Assembly (NCBI GenBank): GCA_022009935.1
Contig: CP091731.1
Coordinates: 558,001-622,000, forward strand
Length of the DNA: 64,000 bases
Reading direction: 5' to 3'
Origin: Candidatus Melainabacteria bacterium
GTDB taxonomy: Bacteria > Cyanobacteriota > Vampirovibrionia > Gastranaerophilales > Gastranaerophilaceae
Positions 34,680 through 48,737 of the stretch are shown in pieces. The notes under the pieces were generated by a model. The model was not told the DNA's origin, did no database searches, and saw only the letters and a list, made by a program, of their open reading frames with translations. Both the position numbers and the translations under genes were made by a program. Position 1 is the stretch's first letter. Every line of letters begins with the position of its first letter.

Positions 34680-36087
34680 TATGTTATATCAACCTTTTTC
34701 TTTTGAATACACAACTTAACAACATCTTTTAGTTTTTCAACTTCAACAATTTTTATTTGATAGTCTTTAAATTTTTTATTTTGTTGTTTTGGGATAATAA
34801 TGCGACTAAATCCTAATTTTTGGGCTTCTAAAATACGTTTTTCAATATTAGTTACGTTTTTTATATCACCTGATAAAGCTATTTCACCTAAAAGAACAGA
34901 TTTAGGGTCAAAAACAATATCATAAGCACAAGTTAAAATAGCAACAGCAATGCCCAAATCAGAAGCAGGTTCATAAATATTTAAACCGCCTGAAACATTA
35001 ACATAAACATCTTGTTTACTTAAGTTTAAGCCGACTTGTTTTTCCAAAACCGCCAAAATTTGAAGCACCCTATTATAATCAACGCCATTAGCAACCCGTC
35101 TTGGCGAAGGATAAGGAGTAATTCCGACAAGTGATTCAATTTCAACAAGCAAGGGTCGATTGCCATCGTTTGTTGCCACAACAACACTTCCTGAAGTGCC
35201 TTTGTCATCTTTTTGATGTTTATTTAAAACAACTCACTCGGATTTAAAATTTGTCTTAACCCAAACTCTTCCATTTCAAACATACCAAGTTCATCAGTCG
35301 CACCAAATCGATTTTTATTGCAGCGCAATATTCTATAAGATTTATATTTATCACCTTCAAAATAAAATACACTGTCAACCATAGTGCTCAAGAATCTTTG
35401 GCTATGCAATGTTTCCATCTTTTGTAACATGTCCTACAATTATCGTTGTTATATTTAAAGTTTTTGCAATTTGCATTAATGATAAAGTGCATTCTTTTAT
35501 TTGAGAAACAGTACCGGAAACAGAACCCAGACTTGATTTGTATATAGTTTGAATACTATCAATTATCAAAATATCAGGTTTTAGTTCATTTATTTGTTTT
35601 TCAATCAACTCAAAATTTGTGTTTGAATAAATATATAAATTGTCAGAATTAATATTTAATCGATTAGCTCGAAGTTTTATTTGGATAGATGATTCTTCAG
35701 CTGAAACATACAACAATTTTAAACCGTTTTTAGCCAAATTTGAACAAACTTGAAGCAAAAGAGTGGATTTTCCAATTCCCGGGTCTCCTGCAATTAAATT
35801 TAAAGAACCCAAAACCAAACCACCGCCTGTAACACGGTCAAATTCTTCAATCCCACTTTTTTGACGTTTTATACCATCATTTTGGTTGAAATTTATGCTG
35901 ATAACATCTCAGGCTTTTGATTGTTATTAATATTTTGTAAGCTCAAACTTGATGTTTTAGTGTTTACAACACAAATTTCTTCTTCAACAATAGTGCCCCA
36001 ACTTAAACAATCAGGACATTTTCCAAGATACTTAGCTGTTTCATACCCACAATTTTGACAAACCCATTTAGTTTTAACTTTTGCCAT
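34679..36087 (-). CDS. radA: DNA repair protein RadA
   Basis: RecA-like branch-migration protein of about 470 codons. N-terminal zinc finger CQNCGYETAKYLGKCPDC, the LAGDPGIGKSTLLLQ Walker A (seen as IAGDPGIGKSTL), SAEESSIQIKLRANRL, LIIDSIQTIY Walker B, the RadA-specific KNRFGATDELGMFEM and a C-terminal Lon-like domain ending with VLLGEIALSGDI and IIIPKQQNKKF. Shifts lie near 35890, 35400 and 35210. The upstream flavin-reductase gene ends within a few bases of the start. Confidence 0.93.
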
Positions 36088-36097
36088 AAAATATACC

Positions 36098-36608
36098 GAT
36101 TTATTTTTTGTAAAATTTGATTAACTGAAGCTATATAAAGATAATGATAATCTTTATTTTGATACCATTTTTCAATTATTTGGCTATCAACAAAACAATT
36201 TTCTTCAAACTTTTGTTTAAACAAATTTGAACACAAAAGAACAATTTTAGATTCATTAAAATAAAGGAATTTCTGTATTATCAGCGACTGTCAAACCAGA
36301 ATTGCTGATTTTATCCTCATCACGTCCGGAAACGGTGCCAAAATATGACAAAGTTTTTTTGTATTTTTCATCAAAAAAGCACAAAGAAAATTCATTAGAA
36401 GAATTTACAAAATCTATAGTATACCTTTGAGGACGAATTACAACAAATGCAACAGGGTTTCCCCACATAAAACCAAGACCACCCCAAGAAGCGGTCATTG
36501 CATTAACTTTTCCGTTTTGTTTGTTTTTGCAGTAATCAACATCCATTCATTGCCAATTAATTCAAAGGGATTTTGATTAAAATTTTTATAATCAATATTT
36601 TTAAACAT
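36098..36608 (-). CDS. flavin reductase-like FMN-binding split-barrel protein
   Basis: About 170 codons with shifts near 36545 and 36260, and a probable extra A in the run near 36100 that hides the stop. Visible signatures are NAMTASWGGLGFMWGNPVAF followed by VVIRPQRYTIDFVNSS, then FSLCFFDEKYKKTLSYFGTV and SGRDEDKI, which are typical of the small flavin-reductase domain family in anaerobes. A TTGGAG ribosome binding site precedes the ATG. These proteins bind FMN and are thought to serve electron transfer; the partner is unknown. It sits between aroE and radA on the same strand. Confidence 0.78.
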
Positions 36609-36630
36609 AATTTTTTCTCCAAAATAAAAA

Positions 36631-37494
36631 TTAGAGCATTTGTTCTAAGGCGGCAATTTTCATAAGCTTTACATCAGGAGATAAACCGGTCCAAATTTCA
36701 AAAGCTTTTTGCGGCTTGAAAACAAGCATATCAAGTCCGTTAATAGTTCTAATGCTCAAATTTATAGCATCTTTAATAAGTTTTGTTTTAACAGGGTTAT
36801 AAATAATGTCATAAACAATTCCATTTTTATCAAACGTTTCGAGCAAAGCTTCTCCAACAGGAGATAAATCCATAGAATGTCCACGCATACCAACAGGAGT
36901 AGCATTTACAAGCATTTTATAATGTTCCAGTGTTTTCAAATTTTGCATTTGAAATAAATTTACTTTAAGGGTTGGAAAATTAATACGAAAATTTGATAAA
37001 AATTCATTAGCATTAATAACATTTCGGACATAAACATCAACACATTCGACATCAATTTGCGAAAATGCAGCCAAAATGGCACGAGAAGCACCACCCAAAC
37101 CAATTAATGCAACTTTTTACGTTTCAAATCAAAATCAGAAGGAATAGCATTTTTAAAACCATAAACATCTGTATTGTATCCAATCAATCTTTTATCAGGT
37201 GTAATCTTTACAGTATTAACAGAAGAGATAAGATTGGCTAAATTATCAACATCGTCTAAAAACAATGTAATAGGGACTTTAAAGGGGATTGTAACATTAA
37301 AGCCAAGAAAATTTCGAGATTTAAAATATTTTACCTGGTCAATCAAATACTCCGGCTCGGTATCAAATAACAAATATTCTCCCTCAACGCCAACACTTTT
37401 CATAGCTGCACTATGAATAATGCCCGACAAAAGAATGCCCCAGAGGATGCCCTATTAACCCAAACTTAACATTTTTTAAATCATTTTGTATCAT
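36631..37494 (-). CDS. aroE: shikimate dehydrogenase
   Basis: NADP-dependent enzyme of the shikimate pathway, about 288 codons, with shifts near 37440 and 37115. It starts FGLIGHPLGHS; the catalytic Lys lies in FNVTIPFKVPI, followed by SSVNTVKI, GYNTDVYGFKNAI, the Rossmann GLGGASRAILAAF, and NATPVGMRGHSMD; the C-terminal Gln-rich region is replaced by INGLDMLVFKPQKAFEIWTG, which is normal. It starts 46 bases from the end of the rRNA terminator and runs in the same direction, so it may receive read-through from the rRNA operon. Pairs with tyrA in the window. Confidence 0.93.
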
Positions 37495-37536
37495 ATAATA
37501 TATTTTACAACAAAAGTTCAAAAAGTAAAATATGTA

Positions 37537-37570
37537 ACAAAAAAAGCGAGAAGATAAAACCTTACTCGCT
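37537..37570 (-). terminator. terminator of the rRNA operon
   Basis: On the minus strand the sequence GCGAGTAAGG-TTTTAT-CTTCTCGC is followed by TTTTTTTG. It lies directly after the 5S gene and is a standard rho-independent terminator. Confidence 0.9.
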
Positions 37571-37582
37571 TATTCAAATAGG

Positions 37583-37699
37583 AACTGGCAACTAGCTATT
37601 TTGCCAGGAGGTCACCCTCCAAGTATCGTCGCCGCGAGCAGTCTTTACGACCGTGTTCGAGATGGGAACGGGTGGTTTGCTGCCGCTTGGTCACCAGAA
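37583..37699 (-). rRNA. rrf: 5S ribosomal RNA
   Basis: About 117 bases reading TCTGGTGACC at the 5' end, containing the conserved ACCCGTTCCCATCTCGAACA and ending in a self-complementary terminus (GGTGA... pairs near TTGCCAG). It follows the 23S gene by about 110 bases. Confidence 0.93.
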
Positions 37700-37811
37700 A
37701 TTCTTTTTACATTGAAGATACTCAATGTTTTCTGTACTTTTAAAGTTGCACAATGCAATAAACTCAACGTAACTATCAATTCCATAATAACATAAGTTAT
37801 AATATCTAGGA

Positions 37812-40818
<3,007 letters not shown>

Positions 40819-41078
40819 AATTTCATTGATGATTACGCTTATACCTTCAAATATATTTTCTATATTTTCGATATATGCTTATTACATTATGCAATTTTCA
40901 AAGTACAAAATAGAATTTCTTCTACGCTTTAGAGCCTTCTGAACTCTAAAAACAAAATAGAAAAGAAAGAATGCCTTTTAATTTAGATCTCCAATACAAA
41001 GGTCTCAGACAGCTTTTACCTTTATACCTTCATCAATCTCGACCTGGGATTGAGAAAACTTTTCTCTATTCTCCCTAG
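40819..41078 (-). other. 16S-23S spacer without tRNA genes
   Basis: About 260 AT-rich bases. No cloverleaf or T-loop motif (GTTCGAATC or similar) is visible, so the usual spacer tRNA-Ile/tRNA-Ala genes are absent. Confidence 0.7.
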
Positions 41079-42595
<1,517 letters not shown>

Positions 42596-42817
42596 GTCAG
42601 AAATTATTTTCTAAACAACTTTGAAGTTGTCTAAGACTCATTTCAATTCGCTTGGCTCTCGCCTTTGCGTTGTCTGTCTTCTTTTATTAAAATTAACAGG
42701 CATTTATTCTTTCGTCATTATTTTCTATTCTGTTTTCAAAGTTCAAACCACAAAAGAGAAAAATTCATAAACCGGTTATTCGAACCAAGTTTCATATCTC
42801 CTTCATCCAACCTCTTT

Positions 42818-42846
42818 ATCATATTTCAAAGAGATTTTTTTGTCAA
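42818..42846 (-). promoter_or_regulatory. rRNA promoter P1 (closest to 16S)
   Basis: On minus: TTGACA (42846-42841), 17-base spacer, TATGAT (42823-42818). A consensus -35 and near-consensus -10. It lies about 220 bases upstream of the 16S 5' end. Confidence 0.75.
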
Positions 42847-42904
42847 GAGTTTTTTTCAAAACCCACAAACCTTTTTGTTTCACTCAAGAAACACTCGCTT
42901 AATC

Positions 42905-42933
42905 AGCTTACCTTAAACATTTTTTATTGTCAA
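42905..42933 (-). promoter_or_regulatory. rRNA promoter P2
   Basis: On minus: TTGACA (42933-42928), 17-base spacer, TAAGCT (42910-42905). The spacer is nearly identical to that of P3 (ATAAAAAATGTTT), which suggests duplication. Confidence 0.65.
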
Positions 42934-42975
42934 GAGCCTTTTCCTCATTCGCTTATCCATAAAGCGAACTCCATA

Positions 42976-43004
42976 AACATAACTCAAACATTTTTTATTG
43001 TCAA
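42976..43004 (-). promoter_or_regulatory. rRNA promoter P3
   Basis: On minus: TTGACA (43004-42999), 17-base spacer, TATGTT (42981-42976). Confidence 0.7.
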
Positions 43005-43041
43005 CATTTCTTTTAACAATCTTTTAAAACCGTTTGGTTTA

Positions 43042-43070
43042 ATTTTATTTCAAAAGTTTTTCAAAGTCAA
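43042..43070 (-). promoter_or_regulatory. rRNA promoter P4
   Basis: On minus: TTGACT (43070-43065), 17-base spacer, TAAAAT (43047-43042). Confidence 0.65.
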
Positions 43071-43104
43071 GTCTTTTTTTTATTAACTTAACACGAACTA
43101 CTTA

Positions 43105-43132
43105 AGCATAAAATAAAATTTTATTTTGTCAA
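43105..43132 (-). promoter_or_regulatory. rRNA promoter P5
   Basis: On minus: TTGACA (43132-43127), 16-base spacer, TATGCT (43110-43105). Confidence 0.65.
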
Positions 43133-43309
43133 GTCTCATTTTTTATATTTTCAAGTATTAATGTTTTGGGCAATCCCACACTCTTTTTTTTAATTCAGAA
43201 GGCTATTGTTAAACCTTTTAGCAAACTTCGTTGCTAGTCAAATTAAAAAGTTGTTTCTGTCAATCAGTTTTTAGACTCGAAACTGAACTGTATCAGTCCC
43301 AACTCTTAT

Positions 43310-43338
43310 AATATAACTCACACTATTTTAAAAATCAA
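43310..43338 (-). promoter_or_regulatory. rRNA promoter P6 (most distal)
   Basis: On minus: TTGATT (43338-43333), 17-base spacer, TATATT (43315-43310). Between P5 and P6 there is one more consensus -35 (TTGACA at 43263-43258) whose -10 (TGACTA) is poor. Confidence 0.55.
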
Positions 43339-43406
43339 GTCTTTTTTTTAATTTTTTTTATTATTCTTGAAAACCTTGCAAAACCTTGCTTGTCAGGTTA
43401 ACATTT

Positions 43407-43941
43407 TTAATAATTGTAAGTTTCTGCAGCTTTTTTATTTCTTATATATTCTAAAATCGCTCCACCAACTTCCTCATTTGGGTCAAAATTCACATTTTAT
43501 TTGGCTTTATACTATTTCTTATTAACATGCTACATAAAGGACCAAATGCATCAGGAACTTGTGTTTTTCTATATATCCCTGCCAAAAAAACTTGCACATT
43601 GGGACTTTCGCTTTGGTTAAACCGCGATATTGTCGGATATAACTTGTCTGTACCTTTTGTACCGTTTTCTATTAAACAATCAACTATATAAAGCCCTTCT
43701 ACTATTTCTTTTTCATCTCGTGCCTTCTGCAAAAACTTTTCCATATATGGCAATGCTGCTTCTTTTTGACTTGCTATTTCATTTACAAGTTTTTCATTAA
43801 ATTTGCAATAGTTTATATTCCCATTTGGCAAAACAGTTTTTTTCCCTATTTCATTTATTCTGTCATCCATCTTTTGGGGTTCGGTTTATTGTTTTGCGAT
43901 TTAAAGCTTATTTTTTGATAATTTATTATATTTATTAACAT
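43407..43941 (-). CDS. unknown protein, last gene of a four-gene cassette
   Basis: About 178 codons with shifts near 43870 and 43490. The N-terminus MLINIINYQKISFKSQNNK matches the pattern seen in other unknown proteins of this window (see findings). The body is soluble and helical: IASQKEAALPYMEKFLQ, GLYIVDCLIENGTKG, YPTISRFNQSESPNVQVF and YRKTQVPDAFGPLCSMLIR. The spacing of small helical pairs with ExxPY and DAFGPL is reminiscent of HEAT-like repeats, but this is a weak impression. A clear ribosome binding site (AAGGAAAATAAA before ATG) sets the start. Its stop lies just before the most distal rRNA promoter region. Confidence 0.6.
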
Positions 43942-43951
43942 TTTATTTTCC

Positions 43952-44774
43952 TTATGTAAATATGTATGGAGGAATGAATTTTTAATCTCCATTAGTATAT
44001 TTTCAGCCATGACTTTTAAGTCTTTTACATCTTTTTCTTCTTTCGATTTTTTATCAAATTCACTCATCAATGGTGCTATTGCTGTATTCTTTTTTAGCCT
44101 GATAACTTCTTAATTCAACATCGACAAGCTGTTTTTGCATATTATATTCCGTTTTTGCATTTGCGTTGATTACACCAACTTCCCTTATAGCTTCGATACA
44201 TTTTGTACCAATATATCCAATACTTGTAGTTAAAGTCATGCCTCAAAACAAAAATCCCAATGTCGAATCACAATCATTCACTATCCAGTTATAAAAATGC
44301 CCCCTCAAATCATCCACATGCGAATAAAAAGTTGCTTTATTCCCGGGTTTTCCTGCAATTGCCTCTGAAGCTGTATCTGAAATTTTTCTCACTTCATGCT
44401 TTATTGTCTTTTTAAACTGCTCAAATTCACCACTATTTTTCATTTTGCCTCTCAATGGTTCAAGATATGCTATCTATTTCTTTGCTATCCGGAGCTAAAG
44501 TCACCATAGCGATTTCTTATTTTTTCCATAACATCAAACGGTAAACTTGTTAATTGTGGTTCATTACCGACATCTTTTATAAAATCAGTTACCGTGTTTT
44601 TTAATTTACTTTGAAATTGTTTATAATATTTATCAGCTTCCTTTAAATTCTTTTTTGTTATATAAGCCATAATACCCAAACCACCAAGAGTTAAAGCTCC
44701 TAAAGCTAAATAAAATATATTATCATTTTTGTTTTTTCTTTTTTTTCTTTTTGCTTTAAAATTAACTTTAGCAT
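43952..44774 (-). CDS. unknown two-segment membrane protein (cassette gene 3)
   Basis: About 274 codons with shifts near 44510, 44460, 44240, 44110 and 43985; both ends are uncertain. The first recognisable stretch is DAKVNFKAKRKKRKNKNDN, directly followed by a Gly-rich hydrophobic segment LALGALTLGGLGIMAYI and a charged helix (KKNLKEADKYYKQFQSKLK). A second hydrophobic segment (GFLFFGMTLTTSIGYIG, read across a shift) is followed by a coiled coil (NMQKQLVDVELRSYQAKK). The reading frame of the NFKAK stretch has no start codon; the ATG at 44774 is in another frame, so an indel near the start is likely. Confidence 0.5.
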
Positions 44775-44785
44775 CTACATGCTCT

Positions 44786-45462
44786 TTATCTTTTATTTTC
44801 TAAAACATGCTCAAATTTTTTTCGCACATTTTGCCATCATATCTCTTTGTATTTGGACTTTCCCTGCAAAACTGTTTGTTTCAATTTCTATCAATTTGTT
44901 TTGAAGTTCAATTTGTGTTTGAGCTTCCTGCTTCTTAACCCATATTGATTTAACGCCATCAACAAAATTTTTGGCAATAAGCCCTATAAATCCAAGCCCA
45001 AAAACACCCGTAACACCAATTAAAGTTTTTGTTGAAGGGTTTTGTATAGCCATATATGTTGCAAATATTTTTTCATCATTCAAACATATATTTTTTCTTG
45101 GCAACTCAGGCAACTGTCGTTCAAATGCATTTTTTACTTTATTCCTTGCAGAGGCTTTTATCATGCCAGTACATCCTGCAATCAAACCTGACAAGCCCAA
45201 AGAACCAAGGCATGTTCCAATAAACACTTTTTTATAGTCCTTATTTGATGTATTTTCTTTGATAAAATTTTTATCATTTATACAAAAATCGCTAACCGTT
45301 TCTTCACTTGGAATAATTAAAGAATTATACATATCATTTAAATATCCGGTATTTAAAACTGCGGCATCATTTCCAAGTTTTTTTCTTTTTGTTGCATTTT
45401 GAGACATCTTTTTTGCTCACTATTTTGTTGATTAATGTTTATGTTGGCTATGTTGTTTACCA
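44786..45462 (-). CDS. unknown membrane protein with two Gly-rich segments (cassette gene 2)
   Basis: About 226 codons with shifts near 45405 and 44815. The N-terminus is MVNNIANININQQNSEQ. Two hydrophobic Gly-rich segments follow: VFIGTCLGSLGLSGLIAGC and LIGVTGVFGLGFIGLIAK, separated by a soluble part, and then a charged helix (QEAQTQIELQNKLIEIE). The C-terminus, corrected for a shift, is KFEHVLENKR. The design (short leader, Gly-rich membrane helices, coiled-coil tail) parallels cassette gene 3. The start is preceded by AAAAAAGGTAA. Function unknown. Confidence 0.6.
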
Positions 45463-45464
45463 TT

Positions 45465-46203
45465 TTTATTTTTTACCTTTTTTCTTTTTCTTGTTATTTT
45501 TAAATAGTTTTTTCACCCAGTCTTTTATTTTGTTTAATTCATTTAACAATTTTTTCTTCTTTGCTAACTTTTTTGATTTTCATGTTTTGTTCAGAATTAG
45601 CATTTGCAAACCCAAAAAGTTTAAACAATTTAGTTTTTATTTCGTTAAATTTTTCGGCAATTTGCTTTTCAAAAAAGTTTTTTAATTCATCTATAATTCC
45701 TGCAAATCTGTCACATCTTCTTTGAGCATGCCTTTTAACTGTTGAAAAGCGTTATTTACTACATTTTTATGTTATTAAATACATTTTTCAAAAAATTTAA
45801 AGCAGGCATTATAACAGTATTTGCAATATTTTTAATGGCTGTCTTAACCCCATCAGGTAATTTATTAAACACGTTTTGCAAAATCGTTTGAATTTTTTGA
45901 AGCATGGTATTCATATTTTTATAAAAAAAATAGCGACCTGTTCTTGCATTTTAACAAAATCATTTTTAGCATCAAGTCGTCTTTGTTTTTGTGCTTTAAG
46001 CATATTACCTATGGCAAGGCATTGAGCATAGCTCATTTCACCAACTTTGCACTAAAATCCGCTTTTTTTCCGCCGCCACCTCCCATGCCGTTACAAATTG
46101 GACATCTCCAATCGGTTTCCATGAGGACACGTTCCCACTCGCATTGGCGACACTTTTGATACTGTCGCCATTTACATATATTCCTTTTATTTATAAATAC
46201 CAT
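45465..46203 (-). CDS. zinc-ribbon plus coiled-coil protein (cassette gene 1)
   Basis: About 246 codons with shifts near 46040, 45930, 45780, 45700 and 45560. N-terminal zinc ribbon: CRQCEWERVLMETDWRCPIC, i.e. C-x2-C-x13-C-x2-C, followed by a glycine run (NGMGGGGGKK). The rest is helical: YAQCLAIGNMLKAQKQRRLD, MLQKIQTILQNVFNKLPDG, FFEKQIAEKFNEIKTKLFKL and a Lys-rich end. It starts behind AGAAAGGGA. It is first in a tightly packed minus-strand run, one base to a few bases apart from the next gene, and lies about 100 bases downstream of the riboswitch-like leader. Confidence 0.6.
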
Positions 46204-46300
46204 TATTAAAAATCCCTTTCTAAACTTAAGTTTTTGACTTAACTTTTGAAGCGGGATATTCAAGCTATTATTAAATTAAAACCTATATGGCTAAAAAGAC

Positions 46301-46440
46301 TTATAACTGCTCGAAGACCTTCGCCTATAATAACAACTTTAAGCATTCCGACTTTACGGTCGCGGCCCGGCTTGGGAGTTTCACCCAATTTCCTCAAAAT
46401 TGTTACTTTAAAATTAACACAAAGAGCATGCGCTGTCAAA
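46301..46440 (-). promoter_or_regulatory. cobalamin-riboswitch-like leader RNA
   Basis: On minus, a GC-rich stretch contains the two most conserved pieces of the cobalamin riboswitch in order: GGTGAAACTCC (46385-46375, inside GGGTGAAACTCCC) then GCCGCGACCGTAAA (46366-46353), directly followed by AGTCGGAATGC (46353-46343), which resembles the B12-box (AGTCAGGATACC-like). A TGTTA/TAACA stem lies upstream and a CGAAG/CTTCG hairpin downstream. The segment is far more GC rich than its surroundings. It lies in the leader of the four-gene cassette. A 57-codon open frame in the same region has no start codon behind a ribosome binding site. I favour a riboswitch but cannot run a covariance search. Confidence 0.55.
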
Positions 46441-46550
46441 TTAATGTTCTATTTCACAATGTGTCTAAACTAACAGTTTTTTTTATTATCTTTTTTTCTT
46501 CATGTTTTTGAATAAATAAAAGCCAATGCGTTGAACACGCGATAGTCTAT

Positions 46551-47865
46551 CTATAAATTATATTCAATATTAAATCGTTTCACCCAGCTTATAACCGTAT
46601 CAATATTATATGGCTTTGGCAAATATAAATCTGCACCACTTTTTAAAATTGTTTGTTTATCATGAAATATTGTTGTTAAAATAATTTTTGCATCCTGATA
46701 AAATGCCATGCTTTTTATTTTTTTACACAAATCAACACCTTCAAAATTCGAAACACTTCCTGCATCAAGTATTATAACAGATGGTTGAAAAGTAGAGTTT
46801 TCCAGAATAACTTGACTGTCATTCAAATTCAAAACATTATAGTTGTGCAATTTGCATTGAATTTCCAAAAGCAAAGACAAAGGTTCATCTTTTTCAATAA
46901 TCATAACATTATTATTGTATTTTTTTTCAACAACCGAATCATTTGCAGCAAGCTGATGTCTTTCAATTAAATAATTTGACTCATCTTTCAAGGTAGCAAG
47001 CTTATTTATATAAACAAGGGCATGCAAAAGTTCGTTTATATTTGTATATTTTTTTATAACTGTTTATGACCCCACCTATATACATTTTTACAAATGAAGT
47101 TTTTGTTTCTTCAAAAACATCACCTTTCATAATCAAAAAACCACGACTGACATCATTTTTTTGCATAAAACTTTTCTTTAACCTTATTAAAAGCATATAT
47201 CATATATTTTGCAATATTTTCAATTTTGCTTTGAGATGTTATAACCAAAAAACTGCTATCTTGAATGAAATGCCCCAAATAATCCTTTTTGTCCAGACAA
47301 GAACTCAAAATAGCACACAAAGTTTGAAGCATTTTTGAATATGCAATATCACCATACAAATCTTTATAGGAGTCAATATTTTTTATGGTTATATAAAGAT
47401 AAGAATAGCCTACATTGTCGTTTAAGGTACGTTTTAAAATTTTGGTTGTAATTTTATTTCCAAAAAGCATGGTAATGTCATTCAACTGGCTTTCAAAAGT
47501 TCTTCTTAAATGAGCTTTAAGCCGTCCTATAAATTCAAAAATTCAATAGGCTCCGGAAAATAGTCATCGGCTCCGGAATTTAGAACTTTCAATTTGTCAT
47601 TGATATCATTTGATTTTGACAAAGCAACAACACAAGGTCTTGTTTTGGTATTTATAGCTCTTATAGTTTCAATGTTTTGAGCCATGTCTGTTCCAAGACT
47701 ATCTGAAATCAAGATAATTTCAGGCTCGTGATTTAATATTATTTTTGTGCTTCGTCCATGCTTTTTTAAATGAAACACCGAAAAATTATTTTTTAATAAT
47801 ATTTTCTTATACTTTGTAGACATGACATCCCGATTGTCAATCAAAAGCACAACGTTTGTAATCAT
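46551..47865 (-). CDS. receiver - degenerate GGDEF - receiver response regulator
   Basis: About 438 codons with shifts near 47530, 47160 and 47020. The N-terminal receiver (VVLLIDNRDVMS, acceptor Asp in ILISDSLG) has PEP where the conserved Lys is expected. The middle resembles a GGDEF fold (YLYITIKNIDSYKDLYGDIA ... HFIQDSSFLVITSQS), but the active site reads IQDSSF instead of GGDEF, so it should not make cyclic di-GMP. A second receiver follows (VMIIEKDEPLS, acceptor in VIILDAGSVSNFEG, Lys in LYLPKPYNID). It starts inside the stop of the kinase gene (ATGA) and is surely its partner. Confidence 0.78.
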
Positions 47866-48624
47866 TTTGCCACATCCTCACTTGACAATTTTCGGTTTAT
47901 TTCATCATTTGGATTTAAAGTGCAAAAAGAAATGCAAAAAACACAACCTTTTGGAAGGTTTGCATGACAAGTTATATCGCCATTCATTTTTTCCATAATA
48001 TTCTTCGCAATATAAAGTCCAAGCCCGCTGCCTTCGACATTTTGCGTGTTCAAATTTTCCAATCTGGTAAATTTGTCAAAAATTTTATCCTTATTTTCTT
48101 CGCTAATTCCACAACCTTCATCACAAATAGAAACAATACACTTTTTCTTCTCCATTTTCAAAGCAGGTTTTAAGTATTATTTCAATTTTTGAACAAGAAG
48201 GTGAGTATTTACAAGCATTATCCAAAATATTAACAAGCACTTGCTGAGTTTTTTTCAACATCTGCCCATACATGTGGCACTAAATTGTTTTTATTAAACA
48301 CAAATGAATAATTCGGATGTTTAATTTTTACAAGTTGAATACAGTTTTCAATAATTTCATTTATATTAAAAGACTTAAAAATAAAAGTATCAGCTTCTTT
48401 GTTGTATTTTGACGACATCAACATATTTTCAACAAGATGAATAAGTCTGTTACTTTGTTCATCAATAATTTTTAGAAACTTAATTTTTGTTCATCACTTA
48501 ACTTGTCATAAGCGTTAATCATCGTTTGTGCAAACCCACGAATGGAAGTCAAAGGAGTTCTCATTTCGTGAGACAAAAGCTGCAAAAAATCATTATATTT
48601 GTTGTCTAGCTCACTATTTCCCAT
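47862..48624 (-). CDS. soluble histidine kinase without sensor domain
   Basis: About 254 codons with shifts near 48490, 48250 and 48150. The HisKA box is LQLLSHEMRTPLTSIRGFAQ; the HATPase boxes are DNACKYSPS, CDEGCGISEENKDKIFDKF and GSGLGLYIAKNIMEKMNG. There is nothing in front of the HisKA domain except about 12 residues (MGNSELDNKYND), so input must come from a partner protein. The stop overlaps the start of the response regulator (ATGA). The pair forms a two-component system with an unusual regulator. Confidence 0.85.
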
Positions 48625-48737
48625 ATAAAAATATTATAACATTTTATATTAACTTTTGTAAATAATTATAAAATTTCTAAAATTCAAGATTAAAATATAC
48701 TTTATATATATAAGGTATATAGCAAACGAGTAAATTA

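Noticed and set aside
46260..46440. A minus-strand peptide reading (KLGETPKPGRDRKVG ... GEGLRAVISLF) over the same region.
   Set aside because: It looks partly protein-like, but it has no start with a ribosome binding site at its beginning, and the conserved RNA motifs explain the base composition better. Not fully excluded.
46246..46511. Two overlapping 75-codon open frames on plus.
   Set aside because: They lie opposite the riboswitch-like leader, have no ribosome binding site and no recognisable sequence; GC-rich structure reduces stop codons by chance.
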